NCBI GenBank assembly: GCA_902792905.1
Contig: CADBBH010000009.1
Span: 1 to 64,000 of the forward strand
Direction of reading: 5' to 3'
DNA: 64,000 bases
Origin: Oscillospiraceae bacterium
Lineage (GTDB): Bacteria > Bacillota > Clostridia > Oscillospirales > Acutalibacteraceae
Positions 25,209-33,659 of this stretch are shown here, in pieces (within the stretch, counting starts at the first letter, position 1; the number at the start of each line of letters is the position of its first letter). Made by a program: the position numbers and the translations under genes. The notes under the pieces are model-generated. The model was not told the DNA's origin, made no database searches, and was given only the letters and a program-made list of their open reading frames with translations.

Positions 25209-26096
25209 ATGAAAATCAGGAAAGCAATAATTCCCGCCGCCGGTCTCGGCACGAGAGTTTTGCCCGCCTCAAAATCCGTACCGAAGGAAATGCTGAATAT
25301 CGTTGATAAGCCCGCGATTCAGTATATTGTCGAAGAGGCGGCGAGAGCGGGAATAGAGGATATTCTCATAATCACAAACAGAGGCAAGGTAGCTATTGAG
25401 GATCATTTTGACCATTCCTTTGAACTTGAAACACAGCTTGCCGCGAATCCCGCTAAGGCATCGCTCTATGAAAGTGTGAAAAAATGTTCTTCTCTTGCGA
25501 ATATATATTTTATCCGTCAGAAAGAGACGAAAGGCCTCGGCCACGCGATTCTCGCCGGAAAATCCTTCATCGGTGACGAGCCCTGCGCGATTCTCTACGG
25601 CGACGATGTCATAATCAATGATGAGAATCCCGTTATCGGTCAGATGTGCAGACTCTATGAAAAATACGGCAAGGGCATGGTCGGAGTCAAGGCGGTTCCC
25701 GAGGAGCTTATTCCTCTTTACTGTACGCTCAATGTCACGCCCGTTGAGGGCGAAGCGCGCCTTATGAACTGCTATGATATTATTGAGAAGCCCAAACCCG
25801 AGCAGATTATGTCGCCTTACGCGATTCTCGGCAGAGTCATTCTGCCTCCCGGAGCGATGAACCTCATTGAGAGGGGAGTTGCCGAAACACCCGAGGGCAA
25901 AGAATTCCTGTTCACAGATACACTGACTGAGCTCGGCAAAGCGGGCAACCTGCTTGCTTACGATTTTGACGGCAGGCGCTATGATATGGGCAATAAGCTC
26001 GGTATGATGAAGGCAAACTGCGAGGTTGCTCTTGACCATCCCGAAATCGGCGCGCAGTTCAGAGAATATATCAAGGAACTCGCATCAAAGCTGTAA
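25209..26096 (+). CDS. galU: UTP-glucose-1-phosphate uridylyltransferase
   Basis: The 295-residue enzyme makes UDP-glucose, a precursor for glycolipids, teichoic-acid decoration and polysaccharides. The nucleotide-binding start IPAAGLGTRVLPASKSVPKEML, QYIVEEAARAGIEDI, the acceptor region KETKGLGHAIL and YGDDVI are diagnostic. It is followed by a terminator. Confidence 0.97.
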   Translation: MKIRKAIIPAAGLGTRVLPASKSVPKEMLNIVDKPAIQYIVEEAARAGIEDILIITNRGKVAIEDHFDHSFELETQLAANPAKASLYESVKKCSSLANIYFIRQKETKGLGHAILAGKSFIGDEPCAILYGDDVIINDENPVIGQMCRLYEKYGKGMVGVKAVPEELIPLYCTLNVTPVEGEARLMNCYDIIEKPKPEQIMSPYAILGRVILPPGAMNLIERGVAETPEGKEFLFTDTLTELGKAGNLLAYDFDGRRYDMGNKLGMMKANCEVALDHPEIGAQFREYIKELASKL

Positions 26097-26112
26097 TTAT
26101 CAAGCAATACTT

Positions 26113-26142
26113 CCGCAGAACTTTTCTGCGGATTTCTTTTTT
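26113..26142 (+). terminator. Terminator after galU
   Basis: CCGCAGA-ACTTT-TCTGCGG followed by ATTTCTTTTTT. Confidence 0.88.
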
Positions 26143-26171
26143 GAGAATGCTGCCCAAAGTGAAATTTTTCA

Positions 26172-26200
26172 TTGAAATATTAAAATTAATTATGTATAAT
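26172..26200 (+). promoter_or_regulatory. Promoter of the ABC exporter pair
   Basis: TTGAAA, 17 bases, TATAAT. The -10 box overlaps the left arm of the dyad at 26198-26238. Confidence 0.8.
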
Positions 26201-26238
26201 TATATAGTTAAGTAAGATTACACTTTAACTATATAATT
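26198..26238. promoter_or_regulatory. 14-bp inverted repeat, probable operator
   Basis: AATTATATAGTTAA (26198-26211) and TTAACTATATAATT (26225-26238) form perfect arms around a 13-base spacer. They cover the -10 box end and the expected start of transcription. The position fits a repressor site, for example for a MarR-type regulator, which often controls such exporters. No regulator gene is adjacent. Confidence 0.65.
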
Positions 26239-26269
26239 CTTCTTGAAACAGAAAGGAGAAATGCCCGGT

Positions 26270-28039
26270 ATGAGAAAAATATTCGGGTGTCTGCGGGAAT
26301 ACAAATGGCCCTCGATTCTGACGCTTCTGCTCATGGTGGTCGAGGCGTTTATCGAGACGCAGATTCCGACAATTACGGCAAATCTCGTGAATACAATAGA
26401 GGGCTTTGAGGGGCTCGCCGGTACCGCTACCCCCGAAGCGATGAGCGGAGTTATCAGCACGGGCATAAAGCTCGTCTCGATGGCTGCGGTTTCGCTTATC
26501 TGCGGCGGTCTTGGCGGCTACGCCTGCTCCAAAGCTTCCGCAGGCCTCGCAAAGAATCTCAGGCACGATATGTATGAGAGAGTCCAGACATTTTCGTTTG
26601 AAAATATCGATAAATTCTCTACCTCATCGCTGATTACAAGACTTACTACCGACGTCACCAACGTTCAGATGGCGTATATGATGATAATCCGTACCGTTGT
26701 GCGCTCCCCGATGATGATGGTATTCTCGATTATTATGGCATACCGTCTCGGCGGAAAGCTCTCGCTCTTCTTTGTGGTCATCGTTCCCGTGCTCGTAATC
26801 GGTCTCGCTTTTATCGGCAAGACTGTCTTCCCCGCGTTCAAGCGCGTTTTCAAGAGGTATGACCTTCTCAATGAATCGATTGAGGAGAATGTCCGCGGAA
26901 TGAGAGTCGTCAAGGGCTTCGCCAGGGAGAATTACGAAACGGAAAAATTCAAGAAGGAAGCGGACGGCATCCGTAAGGATTTCACTTTTGCGGAAAGAGT
27001 GGTCGCTCTCAACGCGCCGCTCATGCAGATATGCATGAATTTCAATATGGTATTCATCCTTTTCGTCGGTGCGAAGCTGATAGTCCAGAGCGGCGGCGAA
27101 ACCATCAAGGTCGGCCAGATTTCCGCGATGCTGACATACGGCATGCAGACTCTTATGTCGCTGATGATGTTCTCCGTAATTTTCGTTATGGTTACCATCA
27201 GCGCGGAATCCGTCAGAAGAATCGGTGAGGTTCTCAAAGAGGATTCGACTCTCGTCAATCCCGAGAATCCCGTCATGGAAGTCAAAGACGGCTCGATAGA
27301 TTTCAGCGGCGTTTCATTCAGATACTCAAAGGATGCCGAAGCCGACTCGCTCAGCAATATCAGCATTCATATAGACTCCGGCAAAACAGTCGGCATAATC
27401 GGCGGCACGGGCTCGGGCAAATCGACTCTCGTCCAGCTTATCCCCCGCCTCTATGATGTTTCGGCAGGCGAGCTTAAGGTCGGCGGCCTTGATGTAAGAA
27501 ACTATGATCTCGAAACCCTGCGCGACAGCGTCGCAATGGTGCTTCAGAAGAATCAGATTTTCTCCGGCACAATAGCCGAGAATCTCAGATGGGGCAATCC
27601 CGAAGCGACCGATGAGCAGGTCAAAGAAGCGAGCAGACTCGCTCAGGCGGATGAATTCATATCCTCATTTCCCGACGGCTACGATACCTATATCGAGCAG
27701 GGCGGAACGAATGTTTCCGGCGGTCAGAAGCAACGTCTCTGCATAGCAAGAGCGCTTCTCAAGAATCCGAAAGTGCTTATTCTCGACGACTCGACCAGCG
27801 CGGTTGATACCAAGACGGATTCTCTCATCCGCGAGGGCTTCAGAAGCTATATTCCCGAAACCACCAAGATTATTATCGCCCAGCGCATCGCCTCCGTTAA
27901 GGACGCTGATATGATAATAGTTATGGATAACGGCAGAATCACCGATTACGGAACTCACGATGAACTGCTCGAAAAGAGCGAAATCTATCGTGAGGTTTAT
28001 GAAGAGCAGACGAACGGAGGTGACTTCGATGAGCAGTAA
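26270..28039 (+). CDS. ABC exporter subunit 1 (membrane-ATPase fusion)
   Basis: The 589-residue half-transporter has an N-terminal six-helix membrane domain and a C-terminal ATPase with Walker A GGTGSGKST, signature VSGGQKQR, Walker B VLILDDS and QRIASV as the H-loop region. The residue after Walker B is Ser (DDSTSAVD) rather than Glu, and the switch His is replaced by Gln (AQR). So this ATPase site is degenerate, as in heterodimeric exporters with one active site. The start is uncertain: 26270 is 11 bases from AGGAG, 26261 only two. The next gene overlaps by 11 bases and encodes its partner. Confidence 0.92.
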   Translation: MRKIFGCLREYKWPSILTLLLMVVEAFIETQIPTITANLVNTIEGFEGLAGTATPEAMSGVISTGIKLVSMAAVSLICGGLGGYACSKASAGLAKNLRHDMYERVQTFSFENIDKFSTSSLITRLTTDVTNVQMAYMMIIRTVVRSPMMMVFSIIMAYRLGGKLSLFFVVIVPVLVIGLAFIGKTVFPAFKRVFKRYDLLNESIEENVRGMRVVKGFARENYETEKFKKEADGIRKDFTFAERVVALNAPLMQICMNFNMVFILFVGAKLIVQSGGETIKVGQISAMLTYGMQTLMSLMMFSVIFVMVTISAESVRRIGEVLKEDSTLVNPENPVMEVKDGSIDFSGVSFRYSKDAEADSLSNISIHIDSGKTVGIIGGTGSGKSTLVQLIPRLYDVSAGELKVGGLDVRNYDLETLRDSVAMVLQKNQIFSGTIAENLRWGNPEATDEQVKEASRLAQADEFISSFPDGYDTYIEQGGTNVSGGQKQRLCIARALLKNPKVLILDDSTSAVDTKTDSLIREGFRSYIPETTKIIIAQRIASVKDADMIIVMDNGRITDYGTHDELLEKSEIYREVYEEQTNGGDFDEQ

Positions 28040-29969
28040 AATGCCTCCGAAAGCGGGCCCGCGCGGCGCAATGCCTCAGGGCAAGCCGAAGCTTGATATC
28101 GGCATTCTCAAGAGAATTATCAAATCACTTGTCGGATTCTATCCGAAGCTTGTTCCGGTCGTAATCTTCTGCATCATCTTCTCCGCAGTCACCGCGGCAA
28201 TGCCCGCCCTCTTCACACAGAATGTGGTCGCACTCATTGAGAAATGGTATGTGACGCGCGACTGGGCTGGAGCAAAAGCGGAAATACTGCCGAAAATTCT
28301 TTTGCTTGTGGGCATGTATCTTCTAGCGATTATTTCATCTCTCGCCTTCACTCAGATAGGCGCGTATCTCACCCAGGGTTTCCTTTTCAAGATGCGCGGA
28401 GCAATGTTTGAGAAGATGCAGAGCCTTCCAATAAGATACTTTGACAGAAACAAACACGGCGATATCATGAGCCGCTATACAAACGATATTGATACCCTCC
28501 GTCAGCTTGTTTCCCAGGCGATTCCGACCCTGCTGCAGGCGGGAGTTGTGGTAATATCGGTGCTCGGCATCATGCTCTGGTTCAGCGTATGGATGACGCT
28601 GGTTGTTGTCGGAGGAGTTATCGCGATTATGTTCGTCTCCGGAAAAATCGGAGGCGGCAGCGCAAAATTCTTTGTCCGCCAGCAGGCTTCGCTCGGCAGA
28701 GCGGAGGGCTTCGTTCAGGAAATGATGAACGGTCAGCGCGTAATCAAGGTTTTCAATCACGAGGAGCAGAGCAAAAAGGATTTCGACGAGGTCAACAACG
28801 CCCTTTATAATGACAGCTTCAGGGCTCATGCCTTCGCGAATTCGCTCGGCCCGATTATCTTCAATATCGGCAACCTCCTCTATGTTCTTGTCGCCGTTGT
28901 CGGCGGCCTGCTCCTGCTCTCGGGAGTCAAAAATGTCAGCATATCCGGTATGGCATTTTCAGTCAGTCTGATAGTTCCCTTCCTCGGCATGACAAAGCAG
29001 TTCACCGGCAATGTCAACCAGGTAGCCCAGCAGTTCAACACCGTCGTTATGGGTATGGCAGGCGCAGGCAGAGTATTCAATCTGCTTGATGAAGAGGGCG
29101 AGGTTGATGACGGCTATGTAACGCTCGTCAATGTCAATATCGCGCAGGACGGCACAATTACCGAGAGCGACAAGCGCACCGGCAAATGGGCGTGGAAGCA
29201 TCCGCATAAGGACGGCACTCTCAACTATACCGAGCTCAAGGGCGATGTCCGTCTCAATCAGGTTGATTTCGGATATATCGAGGGTAAGCAGGTGCTCTAT
29301 GATGTGAGCGTCTATGCCGAGCCCGGTCAGAAGGTCGCTTTTGTCGGCGCTACCGGCGCGGGCAAGACCACAATCACAAATCTTATCAACAGATTCTATG
29401 ATATCGCGGACGGCAAAATCCGCTATGACGGTATAAATATCAATAAAATCAAAAAATCAGATCTTCGCCGCTCGCTCGGCATCGTGCTTCAGGAAACCAA
29501 TCTTTTCACCGGCACGGTTATGGATAATATCCGCTACGGACGGCTTGAGGCAACCGATGAAGAATGCATCGCCGCGGCAAAGCTCGCGGGCGCAGACGGT
29601 TTCATCACCCGCCTTCCCCACGGATACAATACCGAGCTTACCAATAACGGCTCAAATCTTTCGCAGGGTCAGCGTCAGCTTATCGCGATAGCGAGAGCGG
29701 CGGTCGCCGATCCGCCGGTAATGATTCTCGATGAAGCGACCTCGTCAATCGACACGCGCACCGAGGCGATAGTACAGGCGGGTATGGATAAGCTTATGGA
29801 AAACAGGACCGTTTTCGTAATTGCCCACCGTCTCTCGACAGTCATGAATTCAGATGTGATTATGGTGCTCGATAAGGGCAGAATAATCGAGCGCGGCAGC
29901 CACGAGGACCTTATCGCCGCAAAAGGAACCTATTATAAGCTCTACACCGGCGCTTTTGAGGAAGAATAA
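28029..29969 (+). CDS. ABC exporter subunit 2 (membrane-ATPase fusion)
   Basis: The 646-residue partner has a six-helix membrane domain and an ATPase with Walker A GATGAGKTT, signature LSQGQRQ, Walker B VMILDEATSS and the H-loop AHRLST. Both catalytic Glu and His are present, in contrast to subunit 1. An extra stretch of about 50 residues between membrane domain and ATPase (GKWAWKHPHKDG) is characteristic of this heterodimeric subfamily. GGAGGTGA precedes the ATG inside the end of the first gene. The substrate could be a drug, lipid or peptide. Confidence 0.94.
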   Translation: MSSKMPPKAGPRGAMPQGKPKLDIGILKRIIKSLVGFYPKLVPVVIFCIIFSAVTAAMPALFTQNVVALIEKWYVTRDWAGAKAEILPKILLLVGMYLLAIISSLAFTQIGAYLTQGFLFKMRGAMFEKMQSLPIRYFDRNKHGDIMSRYTNDIDTLRQLVSQAIPTLLQAGVVVISVLGIMLWFSVWMTLVVVGGVIAIMFVSGKIGGGSAKFFVRQQASLGRAEGFVQEMMNGQRVIKVFNHEEQSKKDFDEVNNALYNDSFRAHAFANSLGPIIFNIGNLLYVLVAVVGGLLLLSGVKNVSISGMAFSVSLIVPFLGMTKQFTGNVNQVAQQFNTVVMGMAGAGRVFNLLDEEGEVDDGYVTLVNVNIAQDGTITESDKRTGKWAWKHPHKDGTLNYTELKGDVRLNQVDFGYIEGKQVLYDVSVYAEPGQKVAFVGATGAGKTTITNLINRFYDIADGKIRYDGININKIKKSDLRRSLGIVLQETNLFTGTVMDNIRYGRLEATDEECIAAAKLAGADGFITRLPHGYNTELTNNGSNLSQGQRQLIAIARAAVADPPVMILDEATSSIDTRTEAIVQAGMDKLMENRTVFVIAHRLSTVMNSDVIMVLDKGRIIERGSHEDLIAAKGTYYKLYTGAFEEE

Positions 29970-29977
29970 TACAGTCC

Positions 29978-29998
29978 GGGCGGATATTATCCGCCCGC
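29978..29998 (+). terminator. Stem-loop after the ABC genes
   Basis: CGGGCGGAT-ATT-ATCCGCCCG, perfect 9-bp stem but no T-tract. It may be an RNA 3' end or processing hairpin; read-through into the ubiquitin-fusion gene is possible, as I find no convincing promoter between them. Confidence 0.5.
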
Positions 29999-30063
29999 TG
30001 TTGATATTCAGAATATATTTCAAACCGTATTCATCCGCCTTTGTATAAATGGAGGAAAATAAT

Positions 30064-31926
30064 ATGAAAAAGACGAAGAAACTGCTTGCCGTTATACTCT
30101 CCGCCGCGCTGATTATCGGCTTATTCACGCTGACAGCGAGCGCGATGCAGATTTTTGTGAAAACTCTGACCGGAAAGACCGTCACTTTAGAGGTCGAGCC
30201 CGGAGATTCGGTTGACAATGTCAAGGCAAAGATTCAGGATAAAGAGGGCATCCCGCCCGATCAGCAGCGCCTGATTTTTGCGGGCAAGGAGCTTGAAGAC
30301 GGCCATACCCTCGCGGATTACAATATCCAGAAGGAGAGCACTCTTCACCTGGTGCCGAGAGTCAAAGAATACAAACAGGGCGATATTATCGAATACGGCT
30401 CATATCCGCAGAGTGAGGTTAAGGACGAGGAAACTCTTGCCGCGCTCAGCGCGCTTGTCACAGACGATATGTGGATAAGCTATGGCTACTACGGCAGCGA
30501 TACGGGTGAACAGGACGACGGCGCAATGCACCCGACAGACTGCATGAAATATGCCGATGTCACATACGGCAACGAAAAATACAGGGCGGTAAAAATAGAT
30601 AATCCGAAGCCGGCATACACCTATCTCAAGGTTGAATATAATTCAAATCAGTATAACAACGGTTACAGAGCGCCGGGTATTTACTGGTTCAAGTATGAGA
30701 GCCTGAAGTGGAGAGTGCTCGACCCGTCAACGGGGCTTGTTATGTGCGACGGTATCATAGACTGCCGCCCGTTCAACAGCTTCAATCTTAAGGACGGTTA
30801 CGATGAAATAGGTGACCCCATGATCTGGGGTAACCCCGAAAAGACCTATGCCACCAATGACTATGAGCACAGCGAAATCAGGGCTTGGCTCAGCGACGGG
30901 TTTATGAATACCGCTTTCTCACAGGATGAGCAGGAGAATATAGATATATCCGTTCTCTCAAATAAACACCTTTATGATCTCTCCGGCAGGGCAAACAGCA
31001 CAAATCACTTCAGCGTTTATAATCAGCCGGATACGGAAAATAAAGTATTCCTGCTTTCCTGGGATGAGATAACCGATCCTGATCTCGGCTTCAGTGTGAA
31101 TACCACAGGCGACGCGCCCGACAGAATGCTCGCAGGCAGCGACTACGCGAAGGCCCAGGGCATCTATACTTATAAAATCGGCAATCAGGAGAGTGAATAT
31201 GACGGTAACTCTTCGTGGATGCTGAGAACGCCGACAAGCTACAGAAACGGCATATGCTTTGTCGGTGTAAACGGATATGCGGAAAACTCCGGTTATGATC
31301 CGAACTGCGATGAATCTCTATACGGAATCTGCCCGGCTATGAGGCTCGGCAAGGCAGTAATCCCGCGAGAGGATGCTCCGGTTGAAAAGAAATACACAGT
31401 AAGATTTATATTTGACGGCAATGTCATTTCCACGGCAAAATATAAAGAGGGCGAAACGATAGAAATACCCGAAGCTCCCTGGAATTACCCATATTATTTC
31501 GTCGGGTGGAATCCCGCGGTTCCGGCGGTAATGCCCGCCGAGGATCTTGCTTTCAACGCGGTATTCAGCACCAAACCTCCGGAAAACCCCGACAGCTCCG
31601 GCTTCAGTCTTCCGGCATTTGCCGAAAAGAGCGCGCCGTATAAGACCATTGTAACGGTCAGCGTGACTCTCAGCGTGCCCGAAGGCGCGTCGGTTTATAT
31701 TGACGGCAGGGAAGCGACCGTGAACGGCAATAAATATTCGGCCGATATCGGTCAGGCCGCCTCATCGAGAAACATAAGCATAGAGGTAAAGCAGGGCGGA
31801 AGCACAATTGCTTCATCCTCGCTCACGCTGAATGTCAAAACCGATTTCTTCAGTAAACTCGGCTCGTTCTTCGGCAATTTTCTCTTTAATCTTTTCAAAT
31901 GGAAATCGGTAAACATAGACTATTGA
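30064..31926 (+). CDS. Secreted ubiquitin-DUF6273 fusion protein
   Basis: The 620-residue product starts at the ATG at 30064 (GGAGG nine bases upstream; an ATG at 30049 overlaps that site). Residues 1-27 are a signal peptide ending in ASA. Residue 28 is Met1 of a domain that matches human ubiquitin at 63 of its first 72 positions, by direct comparison. All seven lysines and the Leu8/Ile44/His68/Val70 patch are kept, but the terminal Arg-Gly-Gly is absent. A DUF6273-like region follows (about 105-435: [34 protein letters not shown]). After it come an InlB-type B-repeat-like segment (YTVRFIFDG...FVGWNP), a small beta domain and an aromatic C-terminal helix. Probably secreted; the role of the ubiquitin is unknown. 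Confidence 0.93.
   Translation: MKKTKKLLAVILSAALIIGLFTLTASAMQIFVKTLTGKTVTLEVEPGDSVDNVKAKIQDKEGIPPDQQRLIFAGKELEDGHTLADYNIQKESTLHLVPRVKEYKQGDIIEYGSYPQSEVKDEETLAALSALVTDDMWISYGYYGSDTGEQDDGAMHPTDCMKYADVTYGNEKYRAVKIDNPKPAYTYLKVEYNSNQYNNGYRAPGIYWFKYESLKWRVLDPSTGLVMCDGIIDCRPFNSFNLKDGYDEIGDPMIWGNPEKTYATNDYEHSEIRAWLSDGFMNTAFSQDEQENIDISVLSNKHLYDLSGRANSTNHFSVYNQPDTENKVFLLSWDEITDPDLGFSVNTTGDAPDRMLAGSDYAKAQGIYTYKIGNQESEYDGNSSWMLRTPTSYRNGICFVGVNGYAENSGYDPNCDESLYGICPAMRLGKAVIPREDAPVEKKYTVRFIFDGNVISTAKYKEGETIEIPEAPWNYPYYFVGWNPAVPAVMPAEDLAFNAVFSTKPPENPDSSGFSLPAFAEKSAPYKTIVTVSVTLSVPEGASVYIDGREATVNGNKYSADIGQAASSRNISIEVKQGGSTIASSSLTLNVKTDFFSKLGSFFGNFLFNLFKWKSVNIDY
30145..30366 (+). other. Ubiquitin-like domain coding segment
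   Basis: This codes for residues 28-101 of the fusion. Differences from human ubiquitin within the first 72 positions: I13V, S20G, T22S, I23V, E24D, Q49E, R54H, S57A, L71P. The tail then reads Val-Lys-Glu-Tyr instead of Leu-Arg-Gly-Gly. D24 and A57 are, from memory, found in plant ubiquitin. Codons look like those of neighbouring genes, with no intron trace. Confidence 0.95.
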
Positions 31927-31934
31927 ACGAAAAG

Positions 31935-31956
31935 CCCGCAGGAATCATCCTGCGGG
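31935..31956 (+). terminator. Stem-loop after the ubiquitin-fusion gene
   Basis: CCCGCAGGA-ATCA-TCCTGCGGG, 9 bp, no strong T-tract. A second hairpin at 32020-32042 follows. Confidence 0.55.
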
Positions 31957-32019
31957 TCGTAAATCGGTATTATTGGACTTTTCCCGATAATACCGGAAAA
32001 ATCAATATTATCAAGGAAT

Positions 32020-32053
32020 TCGGCGTGATTTCGGTCACGCCGATATTTCTTTG
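32020..32053 (+). terminator. Second hairpin downstream of the ubiquitin-fusion gene
   Basis: TCGGCGTGA pairs with TCACGCCGA (32020-32042), followed by TATTTCTTTG. Probable terminator with a weak tract. The remaining sequence to 32215 holds nothing that I can assign. Confidence 0.55.
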
Positions 32054-32215
32054 TCCTGGTGTTTTTCTGATTCTTCGGCATACCGCATCAGACTTTTAAC
32101 GGGAATAAACCCTATAAAGTCGTATTTGAAGTGGATTTTGCGTATGCGGTGTTTCTTTTAAGTGGATAATTTCTGCTCCTTTGAATAAACAATGCCCTGC
32201 TTGCCGGGGATGGCA

Positions 32216-33652
32216 TCAAGTAAAATCCCCGATTTTTGTGTCGTATTTGTTCTTTGAATTGTTTTCCGGAACGGGAACGGGATATCTGCCTGTAAAGCAT
32301 CCGTCGCAGAAACAGACATCTGCCTCCTCCGCGATTTTATGAGTTGATTCCACCGAGAGATAACCGAGCGAATCGGCTCCGATTGACGCGGCTATATCTT
32401 CCGCTTTTTCATATTTGCAGGCGATGAGGTTATCTCTGCTGTCGATATCGGTTCCGAAATAGCAGGGGTGTCTGAAGGGCGGAGCTGACACGCGGACATG
32501 AACCTTTTTCGCTCCCGCCTCGCGCAGAAGGCTGACTATCCTTGCACAGGTTGTTCCGCGCACTATGGAATCATCTATCATTATTACCCGCTTGTCTCTG
32601 ACGGTTTCTTTAATCACATTTAATTTCAGGCGGACAGTATCTTCGCGGCTCATCTGCGAGGGCTGAATAAAGCTTCTGCCCGTATATTTGTTTTTGATAA
32701 ACCCGATGCCGTAAGGAATTCCGCTCTGAGTCGCATAACCGAGCGCGGCGTCAAGCCCCGAATCGGGAACACCTATAACAACATCGGCTTCAACGGGATG
32801 CTCTTTTGCGAGCAATTCTCCCGCTTTCATTCTCGCGTGATGAACGGAAACGCCGTCAAGAACCGAGTCAGGCCTCGCGAAATAGATGAATTCAAAAACG
32901 CACATTGTGCTTTTTTCCTTCGGGCAGATATGAGTTTCGAATGACTGCATACCCACCTTGGTGAATTCAATAATCTCACCCGGCTTTACATCGCGGATAA
33001 GCTCTGCTCCGACCGCGTCAAGCGCGCAGGATTCGCTGGCAACGCAGTAAGCTCCGCCCGGCATTCTGCCGATACAGAGCGGCCTGAAGCCGTTGGGATC
33101 GCGGAAAGCAACCATCGAAGTAGCGGTCATTATAACGCAGGAATAGGCACCCTCGATTTTACCCATGGTTTTTTCGACTGCCTCGCGGGTATTGGCGGAA
33201 TTGAGTCTGTCATCCACCAGAGAGTAAGCTATGGTCTCCGTATCGGAAGTGCCGTGAAAAATGCCGCCCGAAAGTTCGGTTTTCCTGCGGATTTCATCGG
33301 AGTTTGTAAGATTGCCGTTATGAGCGAGAGCAAGATTTCCTTTGATATGGCGAATTACAAGCGGCTGAATATTATTGATATCCTTGCCGCCGGTTGTGGA
33401 ATAGCGCACATGGCCGAGCGCCATATTGCCCAGACCGATGCCGTCAAGCTTTCCGGCGCTGAAGACTTCGGAAACAAGTCCGTCGCCTTTATAGTGGGAA
33501 AACACTCCGTCGTTGTTTACGGCTATTCCGCAGGATTCCTGGCCCCTGTGCTGAAGGGCGTGAAGCCCGACATATACCAGACTCGCGAGGTCCGATATCC
33601 TGCTGTCAAATATTCCGAATACTCCGCATTCTTCATGAATTGAATTAAACAT
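32216..33652 (-). CDS. purF: Amidophosphoribosyltransferase
   Basis: The 478-residue enzyme performs the first committed step of purine synthesis (PRPP plus glutamine to phosphoribosylamine). The ATG at 33652 follows AGGAGAACT. A short propeptide MFNSIHEE precedes the nucleophile Cys of CGVFGIFD. HRGQESCGIA, GHVRYST and NGNLTN form the glutaminase site, and MIDDSIVRGTTC is the PRPP loop. Conserved cysteines near the C-terminus (VCFCDGCFTG) fit the Fe-S cluster type of Bacillus. It follows the glutamate synthase genes by seven bases, an uncommon pairing that joins glutamine supply and use. Confidence 0.96.
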   Translation of the reverse strand: MFNSIHEECGVFGIFDSRISDLASLVYVGLHALQHRGQESCGIAVNNDGVFSHYKGDGLVSEVFSAGKLDGIGLGNMALGHVRYSTTGGKDINNIQPLVIRHIKGNLALAHNGNLTNSDEIRRKTELSGGIFHGTSDTETIAYSLVDDRLNSANTREAVEKTMGKIEGAYSCVIMTATSMVAFRDPNGFRPLCIGRMPGGAYCVASESCALDAVGAELIRDVKPGEIIEFTKVGMQSFETHICPKEKSTMCVFEFIYFARPDSVLDGVSVHHARMKAGELLAKEHPVEADVVIGVPDSGLDAALGYATQSGIPYGIGFIKNKYTGRSFIQPSQMSREDTVRLKLNVIKETVRDKRVIMIDDSIVRGTTCARIVSLLREAGAKKVHVRVSAPPFRHPCYFGTDIDSRDNLIACKYEKAEDIAASIGADSLGYLSVESTHKIAEEADVCFCDGCFTGRYPVPVPENNSKNKYDTKIGDFT

Positions 33653-33659
33653 AGTTCTC

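Noticed and set aside
25269..26039. 256-codon antisense ORF within galU
   Set aside because: Shadow of a well-conserved gene; codon pattern follows the galU frame.
29978..29998. Firm intrinsic terminator before the ubiquitin fusion
   Set aside because: The stem is perfect but there is no T-tract, so it is listed only as a stem-loop of uncertain role.
24126..31926. A bacterial ubiquitin-ligation system formed by the RING-like protein and the ubiquitin fusion
   Set aside because: No E1, E2 or deubiquitinase-like gene is in the window, the ubiquitin lacks Gly-Gly, and the two proteins are predicted on opposite sides of the membrane.
32216..33652. The PurF-like gene as glutaminase subunit of glutamate synthase
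   Set aside because: It has the complete PRPP loop IDDSIVRGTT and PurF propeptide; a separate GltB-type glutaminase is at 37614-38714.
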